Assembly: GCA_963588595.1 (NCBI GenBank) | Contig: CAVAIA010000039.1 | Coordinates: 1 to 18,797 of the forward strand | Direction of reading: 5' to 3' | Length of the DNA stretch: 18,797 nt | Source of the DNA: Phoenicibacter sp963588595 | Lineage (GTDB): Bacteria; Actinomycetota; Coriobacteriia; Coriobacteriales; Eggerthellaceae | Shown: in pieces, positions 6,560-13,654 of the stretch | Position numbering within the stretch: position 1 is the first letter of the stretch | How the letters are laid out: the number at the start of each line of letters is the position of its first letter | Translations under genes and position numbers: made by a program | Notes under the pieces: model-generated | Told to the model about the DNA's origin: nothing | What the model saw: the letters and a program-made list of their open reading frames with translations, nothing else | Databases searched by the model: none

Positions 6560-7487
6560 CGCTAACACCTCCTAAAAGTAAATACATAGCCGCCATTCTA
6601 ACTAAAATTCCTGCGTAAACTTGATTAAGAATCAATGAACGATCCGGATGATCTGCCATGTAGGAATCAAGCTCCACGCCTCGATTTATTGGCCCCGGGT
6701 GACAAATTACCGCCTCTTTCTTCATCAACTTCTCGCGGTTTTGAGTGAGTCCATAAAGTTGGTGATACTCGCGAAGTGAGGGGAAAGGAGCACCTTCTAG
6801 CCTCTCACGCTGAACTCGAAGCATATAGACAACGTCCAAGTCAGGCAAGACATTGTCAAGGTCGCTCGTCCAAGAATCTGCCCCTAAAACATCAGGACGT
6901 GAAGGAATAACAGTCGGGGGCGCGATAACACAAACATTCGCGCCAACAATCTTAAGCGATGGAATTAACGACCCGCAAACCCTAGAGTGGGAAATGTCTC
7001 CAACTATTCCGACATTTAAGCCCTCTAGCTTGCCAAAATGATCCCAAATAGAATATAAATCTAATAGCGCTTGCGTTGGATGTTGATGTTTACCATCTCC
7101 CGCATCGATAACATGCACGCCGCTTACGTTCGATATTTTTTTAGGAACGCCTGCATGTCGGTCGCGAACAACTATCATGTCAATTTTGTAGGAACAAAGC
7201 GTCATAACAGTGTCAACTAGGCTCTCCCCTTTTACAGTGGAGGTCGATGATCCTCCAAAATTTAGACTATTGGCGCTAAGCCTCTTTTCTGCTATCTCAA
7301 AACTTGAGCGCGTGCGCGTGGAAGGCTCATTAAACATATTGACGATTGTCGCGCCTTTAAGCGTTGGAACTTGTTTAACTGCTCTTTCATTAACAGAACG
7401 GAAACGTCTCGCATTTTCTAATATACACATAATGTCATCTGCGCTATATTCACGCAAATCTATTAAATCTTTATGCTTAAACGACAT
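6543..7487 (-). CDS. pyrB: Aspartate carbamoyltransferase catalytic subunit
   Basis: Joins carbamoyl phosphate and aspartate to form carbamoyl-aspartate, the committed step of pyrimidine synthesis. It has 314 residues, normal for the catalytic chain. The carbamoyl-phosphate loop STRTRSSFE is at residues 56-64, HPTQALLDL is in the middle of the chain, and PGPINRGVEL is near the C terminus. No pyrI regulatory chain is adjacent, which fits the unregulated trimeric type found in operons controlled by PyrR. ATG at 7487 has GGAG at 7500-7497. It follows pyrR by 26 bases. Confidence 0.96.
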   Translation of the reverse strand: MSFKHKDLIDLREYSADDIMCILENARRFRSVNERAVKQVPTLKGATIVNMFNEPSTRTRSSFEIAEKRLSANSLNFGGSSTSTVKGESLVDTVMTLCSYKIDMIVVRDRHAGVPKKISNVSGVHVIDAGDGKHQHPTQALLDLYSIWDHFGKLEGLNVGIVGDISHSRVCGSLIPSLKIVGANVCVIAPPTVIPSRPDVLGADSWTSDLDNVLPDLDVVYMLRVQRERLEGAPFPSLREYHQLYGLTQNREKLMKKEAVICHPGPINRGVELDSYMADHPDRSLILNQVYAGILVRMAAMYLLLGGVSDGIDA

Positions 7488-7513
7488 AAGTATAATCTCC
7501 TAACCTTAGATCC

Positions 7514-8062
7514 TTAGTTCTTTTGATAAATCTCAACAGCGTTTCTTCCATCAACTTCTTCTAAGAACAATTCGACTTGCTCTTCTTCAGAAGATGGTAC
7601 ATTTTTTCCAACAAAATCAGCCCTGATCGGAAGCTCACGATGACCTCTGTCTATCAAAACGGCAAGTTGAACAGTTTTAGGACGCCCTATGTCCATAAGC
7701 GCATTAAGAGCGCTCCTAACAGTTCTGCCAGTGTAGAGAATGTCATCGACCAAGATCACATCTTTTCCATCTATAGAAAAGCGAATGTCAGTCATCTTCA
7801 CTTCTGGCGAAAAGTTTGTGTGGAAATCGTCACGATAAAAACTAATGTCAAGTTTGCCATAAGGGATGTCAGCTCCCTCGATGTCCATGACACGATGGCG
7901 AAGACGTCTCGCCAAAGAATCTCCCCTTGTCACAATCCCGACGAAAACGATATTTTTCGCTCCTCCATTTGCCTCAAGAATTTGGTGGGCAATACGAGTC
8001 AGCGTTCGATCGATTTCTTCGGAGGATAAAACTTGGGATTTTAAAACTTTACTTTCGTCCAT
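7514..8062 (-). CDS. pyrR: Bifunctional pyr operon regulator / uracil phosphoribosyltransferase PyrR
   Basis: RNA-binding regulator that senses UMP/UTP against PRPP and binds hairpins in pyr mRNA; it also has uracil phosphoribosyltransferase activity. It has 182 residues, as usual. The PRPP-binding motif VILVDDILYTGRT is at residues 102-114, and LDISFYRDD at 71-79 is a PyrR hallmark. The C-terminal IDRGHRELPIRADFVGKNVP segment is also typical. The frame opens with GTG (8068), but that base is part of the ribosome-binding site AGGAG (8072-8068). ATG at 8062, 5 bases downstream of it, is the likely start. It is the first gene of the pyr operon and lies downstream of a predicted PyrR-binding RNA hairpin, so it should be autoregulated. 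Confidence 0.96.
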   Translation of the reverse strand: MDESKVLKSQVLSSEEIDRTLTRIAHQILEANGGAKNIVFVGIVTRGDSLARRLRHRVMDIEGADIPYGKLDISFYRDDFHTNFSPEVKMTDIRFSIDGKDVILVDDILYTGRTVRSALNALMDIGRPKTVQLAVLIDRGHRELPIRADFVGKNVPSSEEEQVELFLEEVDGRNAVEIYQKN

Positions 8063-8090
8063 ACACACTCCTAACTTAATCGATGTGTAC
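8061..8090 (-). promoter_or_regulatory. Hairpin enclosing the pyrR ribosome-binding site
   Basis: In the - strand transcript TACACA (8089-8084) is complementary to TGTGTA (8067-8062), extendable by a G-U pair at the base (8090 with 8061). The AGGAG ribosome-binding site (8072-8068) lies in the 16-base loop and the first two bases of the start codon are in the stem. Such a fold would reduce initiation. The stem is short and A/T rich, so it is a hypothesis about translational control rather than an established element. Confidence 0.35.
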
Positions 8091-8147
8091 AGCGAAACCT
8101 AGACTAGAAGATTAGCATATTTTGCATTTCTGGTGTTTTAATGCTCG

Positions 8148-8178
8148 CCTTGTCGGTCTCTCTGTACCGCTTTTAAAG
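8148..8178 (-). promoter_or_regulatory. PyrR-binding RNA hairpin in the pyr leader
   Basis: The - strand RNA carries CUUU (8178-8175), then AAAAGCGGU, the loop ACAGAGAG, ACC and AAGG (8151-8148). This matches the known PyrR-binding element: a lower stem of CUUU with AAGG, an internal bulge, an upper stem GGU/ACC, and a terminal loop containing the conserved CAGAGAG. It lies almost at the predicted 5' end of the transcript and about 85 bases before pyrR. No GC-rich hairpin followed by U residues is found downstream, so the classical Bacillus transcription attenuator appears to be absent. Confidence 0.85.
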
Positions 8179-8186
8179 ACAACTTG

Positions 8187-8192
8187 ATTATA
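8187..8192 (-). promoter_or_regulatory. Predicted -10 box of the pyr operon promoter
   Basis: A perfect TATAAT on the - strand, 169-base gap between gpsA and pyrR. The predicted start is near 8180, which places the PyrR hairpin 2-3 bases into the RNA and gives a leader of about 118 bases. The -35 position (about 8210-8215) has no good TTGACA match; instead it holds an A/T palindrome ATTTATAAAT (8210-8219). Confidence 0.6.
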
Positions 8193-8231
8193 AATGAAAA
8201 CTTCTATTGATTTATAAATTAATTCTAAAAA

Positions 8232-9230
8232 TTAAAATTCTTCTTTTAAAGGACGATTGAAAAGAGAATTTGCAACTTGCTTCACGTCGCCATTTTTATA
8301 AATCATCTCATAAATTGCATTGGTTATAGGAAGTTCAATGTTGTGCTTTTCTTCTAAAGTTTGCAAATTGCAAGCAGCAACAGCGCCTTCAACTATCATT
8401 TTTGTGTCGGCTTTAAAATCATCAAGAGTTTTTCCACAAGAAAGATAATCTTGGCCGAATCTCCTGTTTCTTGAATGGCGAGACATGCAAGTTACAACCA
8501 TATCCCCAATCCCCGCAAGCCCGAGGCATGTTTGCATTTTGCCATTGCATACCTCAACCATGCGCGACATTTCAGCAACACCTCTAGTTATTAGCGTCGC
8601 TGCAGTGTTGTCTCCAAAACCCAAACCATATGAAACACCAACGGCAATCGCGATAACATTTTTAAAAGTTGCGCAAAGCTCAACACCGCTAACATCCTCG
8701 GTCGTATAAACTCGAAAGTAGTCATTAGAAAAACAATTAGCTAAATGGGCAGCTAGCTCAATATCAATGCATGCACAAGTTGCTGCGCTTGGCGTTTTTT
8801 TGATGACCTCTTCTGCATGAGTTGGCCCACTTAAAACAGCAATCCTGTCCATGTTCCCCAAAACGTCAAAGAGAACTTCGCTAGCAAGCATGCCTGTGTC
8901 GTGCTCTGATCCTTTCGAGCAAATCACATAAGGCAAGCTTTCTTTATCGAATGGTTTTATTTTTTCAACCGTTTGTCGCAAAAATTGAGATGGGGTTACG
9001 ATTGCGCAAAAATCAGCATCTTCAAGCGCTTCTTCAAAGCTCGAAGTAGCGACTATCCTTGGACTTAAGACAGAGTCTTTTAGATAAATTGGGTTTTTAT
9101 GATCCTTGTTTATACAACTAACAACGTCCGGCTCAAGCGCCCATAAATTAACTTCAAAGCCGTTATCAGCCAAGAGTTGCGCTATTGCAGTTCCCCAAGA
9201 ACCTGCCCCTATAATTGCTACTCTACTCAT
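8232..9230 (-). CDS. gpsA: Glycerol-3-phosphate dehydrogenase [NAD(P)+]
   Basis: Reduces dihydroxyacetone phosphate to sn-glycerol 3-phosphate, the backbone for phospholipids, in the cytoplasm. It has 332 residues, normal length. The Rossmann motif GAGSWG is at residues 8-13, the conserved Lys106 is in CSKG, the SGPTHAEEV segment follows, and the catalytic Lys190 is in CATFKNVIAIAVG. The GFGDNTAATLITRG substrate loop follows. ATG at 9230 has AAGGA at 9240-9236, spacer 5. It lies 22 bases downstream of plsY, whose product consumes its glycerol 3-phosphate, so the pair is functionally matched. No terminator is visible before the pyr promoter. Confidence 0.97.
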   Translation of the reverse strand: MSRVAIIGAGSWGTAIAQLLADNGFEVNLWALEPDVVSCINKDHKNPIYLKDSVLSPRIVATSSFEEALEDADFCAIVTPSQFLRQTVEKIKPFDKESLPYVICSKGSEHDTGMLASEVLFDVLGNMDRIAVLSGPTHAEEVIKKTPSAATCACIDIELAAHLANCFSNDYFRVYTTEDVSGVELCATFKNVIAIAVGVSYGLGFGDNTAATLITRGVAEMSRMVEVCNGKMQTCLGLAGIGDMVVTCMSRHSRNRRFGQDYLSCGKTLDDFKADTKMIVEGAVAACNLQTLEEKHNIELPITNAIYEMIYKNGDVKQVANSLFNRPLKEEF

Positions 9231-9252
9231 ACTTTTCCTTCACAATATTTCC

Positions 9253-9921
9253 TCAATTTTTCGCTTTATCGCTGCTCTTAGAGCCAATCTTACTTTCCGT
9301 TCCTCTAACAATGCGGGATATGTTTTCTCTATGCGCCCAAATAACAACAACGCCAACAATAGTAAAAAACAAAATTGCTCCTAAACTTGTTGAATGGGCA
9401 ATATAACCAGCAAAGGGGTAAAGAATTGCTGCCGTTATGCTTCCTGCAGAGACATATTTAGTCAATATTACGACGATCAAAAAGGAAGAAAACAAAAGGA
9501 TTGCAATAAGTGGGCTCATCGCTATAAAACTCGCCCCAAATGCGCAACTTATTCCCTTGCCACCTTTGAACTTTAGCCAAGGGCAAAAGATATGACCGAG
9601 GGTTGAACAAAGTGCGCCTAATGCTCCGAAAAAAATCGCACTTGTCTCACAAAAGAACGGCGCACCTCCACTCCAAAACATTGGCGCAACATAGACTCCT
9701 ATAGCAGCTGAGGCGAGTCCTTTTGCAAAATCACCAACAAAAACAAGAGCGCCTCCAACTTTTCCCATCGACCTAAGCGAATTAGTGAATCCTATGTTTC
9801 CACTGCCAGTGTCTCTTACGTCTTTGTTAAAGAAAACTTTTGAAACTATCACGCCAAATGGAATTGAGCCCAACAAAAATGTTAGGAGAACAAATAAAAT
9901 TAATGTGCATTCATTGGACAT
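9253..9921 (-). CDS. plsY: Acyl-phosphate:glycerol-3-phosphate acyltransferase PlsY
   Basis: Integral membrane enzyme that transfers the acyl group from acyl-phosphate to glycerol 3-phosphate, the first acylation step of phosphatidic acid synthesis. It has 222 residues, slightly above the usual 195-215. Family motifs are visible: GSIPFG at 18-23, DTGSGNIGFTNSLR at 37-50, and GHIFCPWLKFKGGKG at 109-123, with the glycine-rich acyl-phosphate loop. About six hydrophobic segments alternate with these loops. ATG at 9921 has no recognisable ribosome-binding site (upstream is A/T rich). The gene starts 12 bases after der ends, so it may depend on coupling. The C-terminal tail is Lys/Ser rich and hydrophilic. 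Confidence 0.95.
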   Translation of the reverse strand: MSNECTLILFVLLTFLLGSIPFGVIVSKVFFNKDVRDTGSGNIGFTNSLRSMGKVGGALVFVGDFAKGLASAAIGVYVAPMFWSGGAPFFCETSAIFFGALGALCSTLGHIFCPWLKFKGGKGISCAFGASFIAMSPLIAILLFSSFLIVVILTKYVSAGSITAAILYPFAGYIAHSTSLGAILFFTIVGVVVIWAHRENISRIVRGTESKIGSKSSDKAKN

Positions 9922-9933
9922 ATAAACTAATTT

Positions 9934-11256
9934 TTACTTTCTAAAAAACATCTTGATCGGAGTTCCCTTTAAGTCAAAAGTCTCTCTTAATTTATTTTCT
10001 AAAAACCGTCTGTAATTTTGAGTTACAGCGTCAGGTCGGTTACAAAAAATTTGAAAAGTTGGCGGTTTAACTCCACTTTGCGTAATATATTTCAACCTTA
10101 AATAAGTCTTGCCAACACTAATCGTGTGTCCACCCATCCTAATATCGGAAATCCAATCATTAAGTTTTGATGTGGACAATTTCTTGCAATAGTTATCATA
10201 AGCCTCGTCAATAAGTTCCCAAATCTTGTCGACCTTTTTTCCGGTAAGCGCAGATATTGAGGCCACTTTTGCATAATTAGCAAATTGAAGAAGCTCATCT
10301 AAATCAGCTCTAATTCTGGCCTTTTCATCTGCGCCTCGCACTGCATCCCACTTGTTTAGAGCTATCGCAAGAGCGCAATGGGCTTCGTCGGCAAAGTTAG
10401 CAACTCTCTGGTCTTCATTTGTTGCGCCTAAAGTTCCATCCACAACAAGAATCGCAACATCAGCGCGCTCGATAGCCCTCATTGCCCTAATATAGCTGTA
10501 ATATTCAATGTTGTCATCAATCTTTGCTTTTCTTCTGAGCCCCGCTGTGTCAATCAGACGATATTTCCTCCCACCATGTTCAAGGACAGTATCGATTGAG
10601 TCTCTCGTTGTCCCCGCAACATCACTCACTATTGACCTCTTTTGATCTGAAAGCGAATTCATAAGCGTCGACTTTCCTGCATTAGGGCGTCCGATAATCG
10701 CTACATTTATGCAATCTTGTTCACCCTCGATTTCGTCATCATCCTTATTGATTTTTAAGAGAGTGGAGGTTATCTCGTCTAACAAGTCTCCTGTTCCATG
10801 TCCATGAAGCGCACTAATAGGCAAAGGATTTCCAAAACCAAGAGAGCAAAATTGCCATATCTCGCCATCGGAAGTTGGGTCATCCATTTTATTTACGCAC
10901 AAAAAAACAGGTTTGTTCATCCTTTGAAGCATTCGCGAGACGTCTTCATCATCACTTTGAACTCCAACCTTGCCATCTACTAAAAAGATTATTGCATCTG
11001 CCTCATCTGCTCCCATCAAGGCGTTCGTCCTAATGTCACCTTTAAACATATCATCGTCTGAAATTTCTAAGCCGCCCGTGTCTATCAATAAAAACGAAAG
11101 ACCATTCCACTCGCACCTGTGATAAGTTCTATCCCGAGTCACTCCACTCTTCTCGTGAACAATCGCCTCATCATGCTCGCTAAGCCTATTGATCAAAGCA
11201 GACTTACCAACGTTAGGTCGACCAACTATTGCAACTTTATAATTACTTGATTTCAT
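9934..11256 (-). CDS. der: Ribosome-associated GTPase Der (EngA)
   Basis: Essential double GTPase that acts in 50S subunit assembly. It has 440 residues, typical. The first G domain has P-loop GRPNVGKS at 12-19 and NKMD at 122-125; the second has GRPNAGKST at 189-197, DTAGLRRK at about 236-243 and NKWD at 301-304. A KH-like RNA-binding domain occupies about 355-440. The start ATG (11256-11254) overlaps the ispH stop TGA in the sequence ATGA, and no strong ribosome-binding site is visible, pointing to translational coupling with ispH. Confidence 0.97.
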   Translation of the reverse strand: MKSSNYKVAIVGRPNVGKSALINRLSEHDEAIVHEKSGVTRDRTYHRCEWNGLSFLLIDTGGLEISDDDMFKGDIRTNALMGADEADAIIFLVDGKVGVQSDDEDVSRMLQRMNKPVFLCVNKMDDPTSDGEIWQFCSLGFGNPLPISALHGHGTGDLLDEITSTLLKINKDDDEIEGEQDCINVAIIGRPNAGKSTLMNSLSDQKRSIVSDVAGTTRDSIDTVLEHGGRKYRLIDTAGLRRKAKIDDNIEYYSYIRAMRAIERADVAILVVDGTLGATNEDQRVANFADEAHCALAIALNKWDAVRGADEKARIRADLDELLQFANYAKVASISALTGKKVDKIWELIDEAYDNYCKKLSTSKLNDWISDIRMGGHTISVGKTYLRLKYITQSGVKPPTFQIFCNRPDAVTQNYRRFLENKLRETFDLKGTPIKMFFRK

Positions 11257-12104
11257 AAACTATATTTTAATTTAATTAAGCGTTCAAGCTCATCAATTTG
11301 TTCATATGGGGTGGAGGCTCCTGCCGTTATTCCAACAACGACATTTTCCCCAATTTGAGAGAAGTCTATGTTTTGAATCTCACATGGCTGCTCAATATAA
11401 TAAGAATCCTTGCACCTTTTGTCGCATATCTCAAAAAGTCTTCGAGTGTTAGAGGAATTTTTTCCACCTAAAACAATCATCACATCACACTTAAGAGCAA
11501 GCTTTTCCGCTTCATCTTGCCGTTGCTCGGTTGCTGAGCAAATTGTGTTTTTAACTTCTACCAACTCGGCTCTTTTTTTTATTTCGCTAACGATTTCGTT
11601 AAACACATCATTAGATTGCGTTGTTTGAGAAACAACTCCAACTCGTCTTAATGTCTTTGGCAAAGCGCTTGCGCAATCCACAACAAAAACTTCCGCCCCT
11701 CCAAGCTTCGCATAGTCAACTATCGCCTCAACCTCAGGATGACCAGCGGTTCCAACTACTATCACTTGATCGCATACCTTTGCTAAATTATTTGCTTGTG
11801 TTTGCGCGCGCTTAACAAATGGGCAAGTCGCGTCAATGATTTTTGAATTCTTCTCAAGTTCAACTTGCACACCAGGCTTAATTCCATGCGATCTGATAAC
11901 AACAGCGCCCTTAGCATCCTTTGGATCATTAATGACATTTACACCTCTTGCGCAAAAAGCGTCAACCACAATTGGATTGTGAATTATCTCTCCAAATGTG
12001 CTAACCTTGTCATATTCCTCAATAGCACTATTAGTTAGCTCTAGCGCACGCTCAACTCCATAACATGCCCCTGCACTCTTCGCTCTTTTTATAACAAGTC
12101 TAAT
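11253..12104 (-). CDS. ispH: 4-hydroxy-3-methylbut-2-enyl diphosphate reductase (IspH/LytB), probable ATT start
   Basis: Iron-sulfur enzyme making IPP and DMAPP from HMBPP, the last step of the MEP isoprenoid pathway. From the proposed start the protein has 283 residues. All three [4Fe-4S] cysteines are present: Cys14 in AGACYGVERAL, Cys94 in DATCPFVKRAQ and Cys189 in NTICSATEQRQ. Substrate-site residues are also seen: His42 in EIIHNP, His73 in RSHG, His122/Glu126 in GHPEVEA, SQTTQ and SSNTRR. The first ATG/GTG/TTG in frame is GTG at 11969, which would delete Cys14 and His42. Upstream the frame stays open to TAA (12116-12114) without a standard start. ATT (12104-12102) fits best: it overlaps the plsC stop TAG, has AAGAG 6 bases upstream, and puts the first cysteine at a normal position. 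ATA at 12110 or 12092 are alternatives, and a sequencing error cannot be excluded. Confidence 0.88.
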   Translation of the reverse strand: MRLVIKRAKSAGACYGVERALELTNSAIEEYDKVSTFGEIIHNPIVVDAFCARGVNVINDPKDAKGAVVIRSHGIKPGVQVELEKNSKIIDATCPFVKRAQTQANNLAKVCDQVIVVGTAGHPEVEAIVDYAKLGGAEVFVVDCASALPKTLRRVGVVSQTTQSNDVFNEIVSEIKKRAELVEVKNTICSATEQRQDEAEKLALKCDVMIVLGGKNSSNTRRLFEICDKRCKDSYYIEQPCEIQNIDFSQIGENVVVGITAGASTPYEQIDELERLIKLKYSL

Positions 12105-12930
12105 TTTTATCTCTTAACTTTCTCGGATTGTTTAAGAAGTAGTCTTTGTAGTCAACACTCCCAGGAAAAAGCGAGAGCATATCAACCTCATTTGGCTCAA
12201 TATCATCTCTCATTGCAAAAACTTCGCGCATAGCATACCAAGCGCACGCTTGAAGCCTCTCCTTCTTCTCAAAATCGTCAAAATCACTCAAATAAAGGGG
12301 CTTGCCAAACTCAATCTCAACCTTAGGAAAGCGAAGTCGCTCCCCTTTTCTTTTAATTTTCCCAACATTTTTAAGAGCACAAGGAACAATAGGAGCGTCA
12401 TTTGCCATCTTCGCAATTAGAGTGAAGCCTGAGTGGAGCGAAAGTTTTGCTGTTCCCTTCCCTCGGCGGGTTCCTTCTGGCATAATTCCAACTATCTCTC
12501 CCCTTTTTACCATCTTAACCGCTCGCTTGATCGTTGTTCTGTCCGCTGAGTCACGAGAAACAGGAAAAGCTCCTACGCGAGCAAAAATTTGATCTAGAGG
12601 CTTATTTTTCTTGTCAAACAAGTTGTCTCTTGCCATCAATCTTGTCCATTGAGATGGTCTAGGCGCTAAGAACATAAATGCAGCATCAAGATAGGATTCA
12701 TGGTTCGCTATAATAATGCACCCGCTCTTCGCTTTAAATTGACGGATAATCTCTCTATTTTTAATCGAATATCTAAAAGCGATTTTAAAAACAACCCCAA
12801 CAAGAACATAGGCTAAATTACCAAACCAATGAGTTATTCGAGAGTTGTCTAAGTTTCCTTCTCTATCAACATTAGGCTTGCCATCCAAAGGCAAATCAAA
12901 CATCTCTTCAGGCGTTAAAAAAAGAGCCAT
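12100..12930 (-). CDS. plsC: 1-acyl-sn-glycerol-3-phosphate acyltransferase (PlsC-like)
   Basis: Second acyltransferase of phosphatidic acid synthesis, acylating lysophosphatidate at the inner membrane face. It has 276 residues. The catalytic motif NHxxxxD appears as NHESYLD at 76-82, a middle motif VGAFPVSRDSAD at about 119-130, and the phosphate-binding motif PEGTRR at 151-156, followed by IVPCAL. About 60 residues precede the catalytic domain and include one hydrophobic segment (about 38-52), a likely membrane contact. The acyl donor is not evident, and other members of the LPLAT superfamily look similar, but the presence of plsY and gpsA nearby supports PlsC. ATG at 12930 has AGGAA at 12945-12941. 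It follows cmk by 13 bases and overlaps the proposed ispH start. Confidence 0.92.
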   Translation of the reverse strand: MALFLTPEEMFDLPLDGKPNVDREGNLDNSRITHWFGNLAYVLVGVVFKIAFRYSIKNREIIRQFKAKSGCIIIANHESYLDAAFMFLAPRPSQWTRLMARDNLFDKKNKPLDQIFARVGAFPVSRDSADRTTIKRAVKMVKRGEIVGIMPEGTRRGKGTAKLSLHSGFTLIAKMANDAPIVPCALKNVGKIKRKGERLRFPKVEIEFGKPLYLSDFDDFEKKERLQACAWYAMREVFAMRDDIEPNEVDMLSLFPGSVDYKDYFLNNPRKLRDKN

Positions 12931-12943
12931 TTGATCTAGATTC

Positions 12944-13624
12944 CTACATTCGCTCTTTTGCTAACTCACAAATTCGATCTATAACGTCCTCGATATAATC
13001 GGACGTTGAGTCGATTACAATCGCTCCATCGCTTACAACCAAGGGAGCTGTTTTTCTCGTTGAGTCAGCTTCATCGCGTCGGATGATGTCTGCAAGAACC
13101 TCGTCATAGTCAACAGAACCAACATTGCGATCTGCATTTTGCCTTAGACGCCTATGAGCTCTCTCCTCAGGAGTGGCTGTCAAAAATATTTTTAGCTCAG
13201 CATTTGGAAAAACAACAGATCCGATATCTCTTCCTTCAACAACAAAGTTTCCTGCGTTGCCAATCCTTCTTTGTTGATCTAGCATCGCATCTCTAACAGG
13301 AGCCGCTTTGCTAACAGGGGTAACCGCCTTATCAATTTCAGCAGTTCTAATCTTTTTTGTGACATCTATTCCATCGATTAAAACGATGGAAACCGAAGAG
13401 TCGCCCGATTCGTCATTTTTAGTTTTAAATTCAATTTCGCAATTCTTTGCAAGATCGCCAAGGGAAGCTACATCCTCTAGAGAAACTCCCTTCTCTAGCG
13501 CCAAAACAGCAATTGCTCGAAACATAGCTCCCGTGTCAAGGCATGAAAACCCGAGTTTCTTAGCAACAATTTTCGCTATAGAAGATTTTCCTGCGCCGCT
13601 TGGTCCATCAATCGCTATTATCAT
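12944..13624 (-). CDS. cmk: Cytidylate kinase
   Basis: Phosphorylates CMP and dCMP to the diphosphates in nucleotide salvage and recycling. It has 226 residues, normal. The P-loop GPSGAGKSS is at residues 7-15, followed by LDTGAMFRA, which binds the nucleotide, then the CMP-binding insert and VVEGRDIGSVVFPNAELKIF, and the ERAHRRLRQ lid region. ATG at 13624 has GAGG at 13635-13632, spacer 7. It lies 30 bases after aroA; the aroA-cmk arrangement is common in bacteria. Confidence 0.97.
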   Translation of the reverse strand: MIIAIDGPSGAGKSSIAKIVAKKLGFSCLDTGAMFRAIAVLALEKGVSLEDVASLGDLAKNCEIEFKTKNDESGDSSVSIVLIDGIDVTKKIRTAEIDKAVTPVSKAAPVRDAMLDQQRRIGNAGNFVVEGRDIGSVVFPNAELKIFLTATPEERAHRRLRQNADRNVGSVDYDEVLADIIRRDEADSTRKTAPLVVSDGAIVIDSTSDYIEDVIDRICELAKERM

Positions 13625-13654
13625 TTTAAAACCTCATCTTTTAAGTGTGCTAAC

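Noticed and set aside
8063..8147. Intrinsic terminator/attenuator in the pyr leader
   Set aside because: Only a weak AGCAT/ATGCT pairing is present and it is not followed by a run of U residues.
8210..8219. ATTTATAAAT palindrome upstream of pyrR as an operator
   Set aside because: Ten A/T bases in an A/T-rich gap can arise by chance; noted only as occupying the -35 region.
11253..11969. ispH as a 238-residue protein starting at GTG, or as a truncated pseudogene
   Set aside because: The upstream in-frame sequence encodes the conserved IspH N terminus with no stop, so the gene is intact and only the start codon is unusual.
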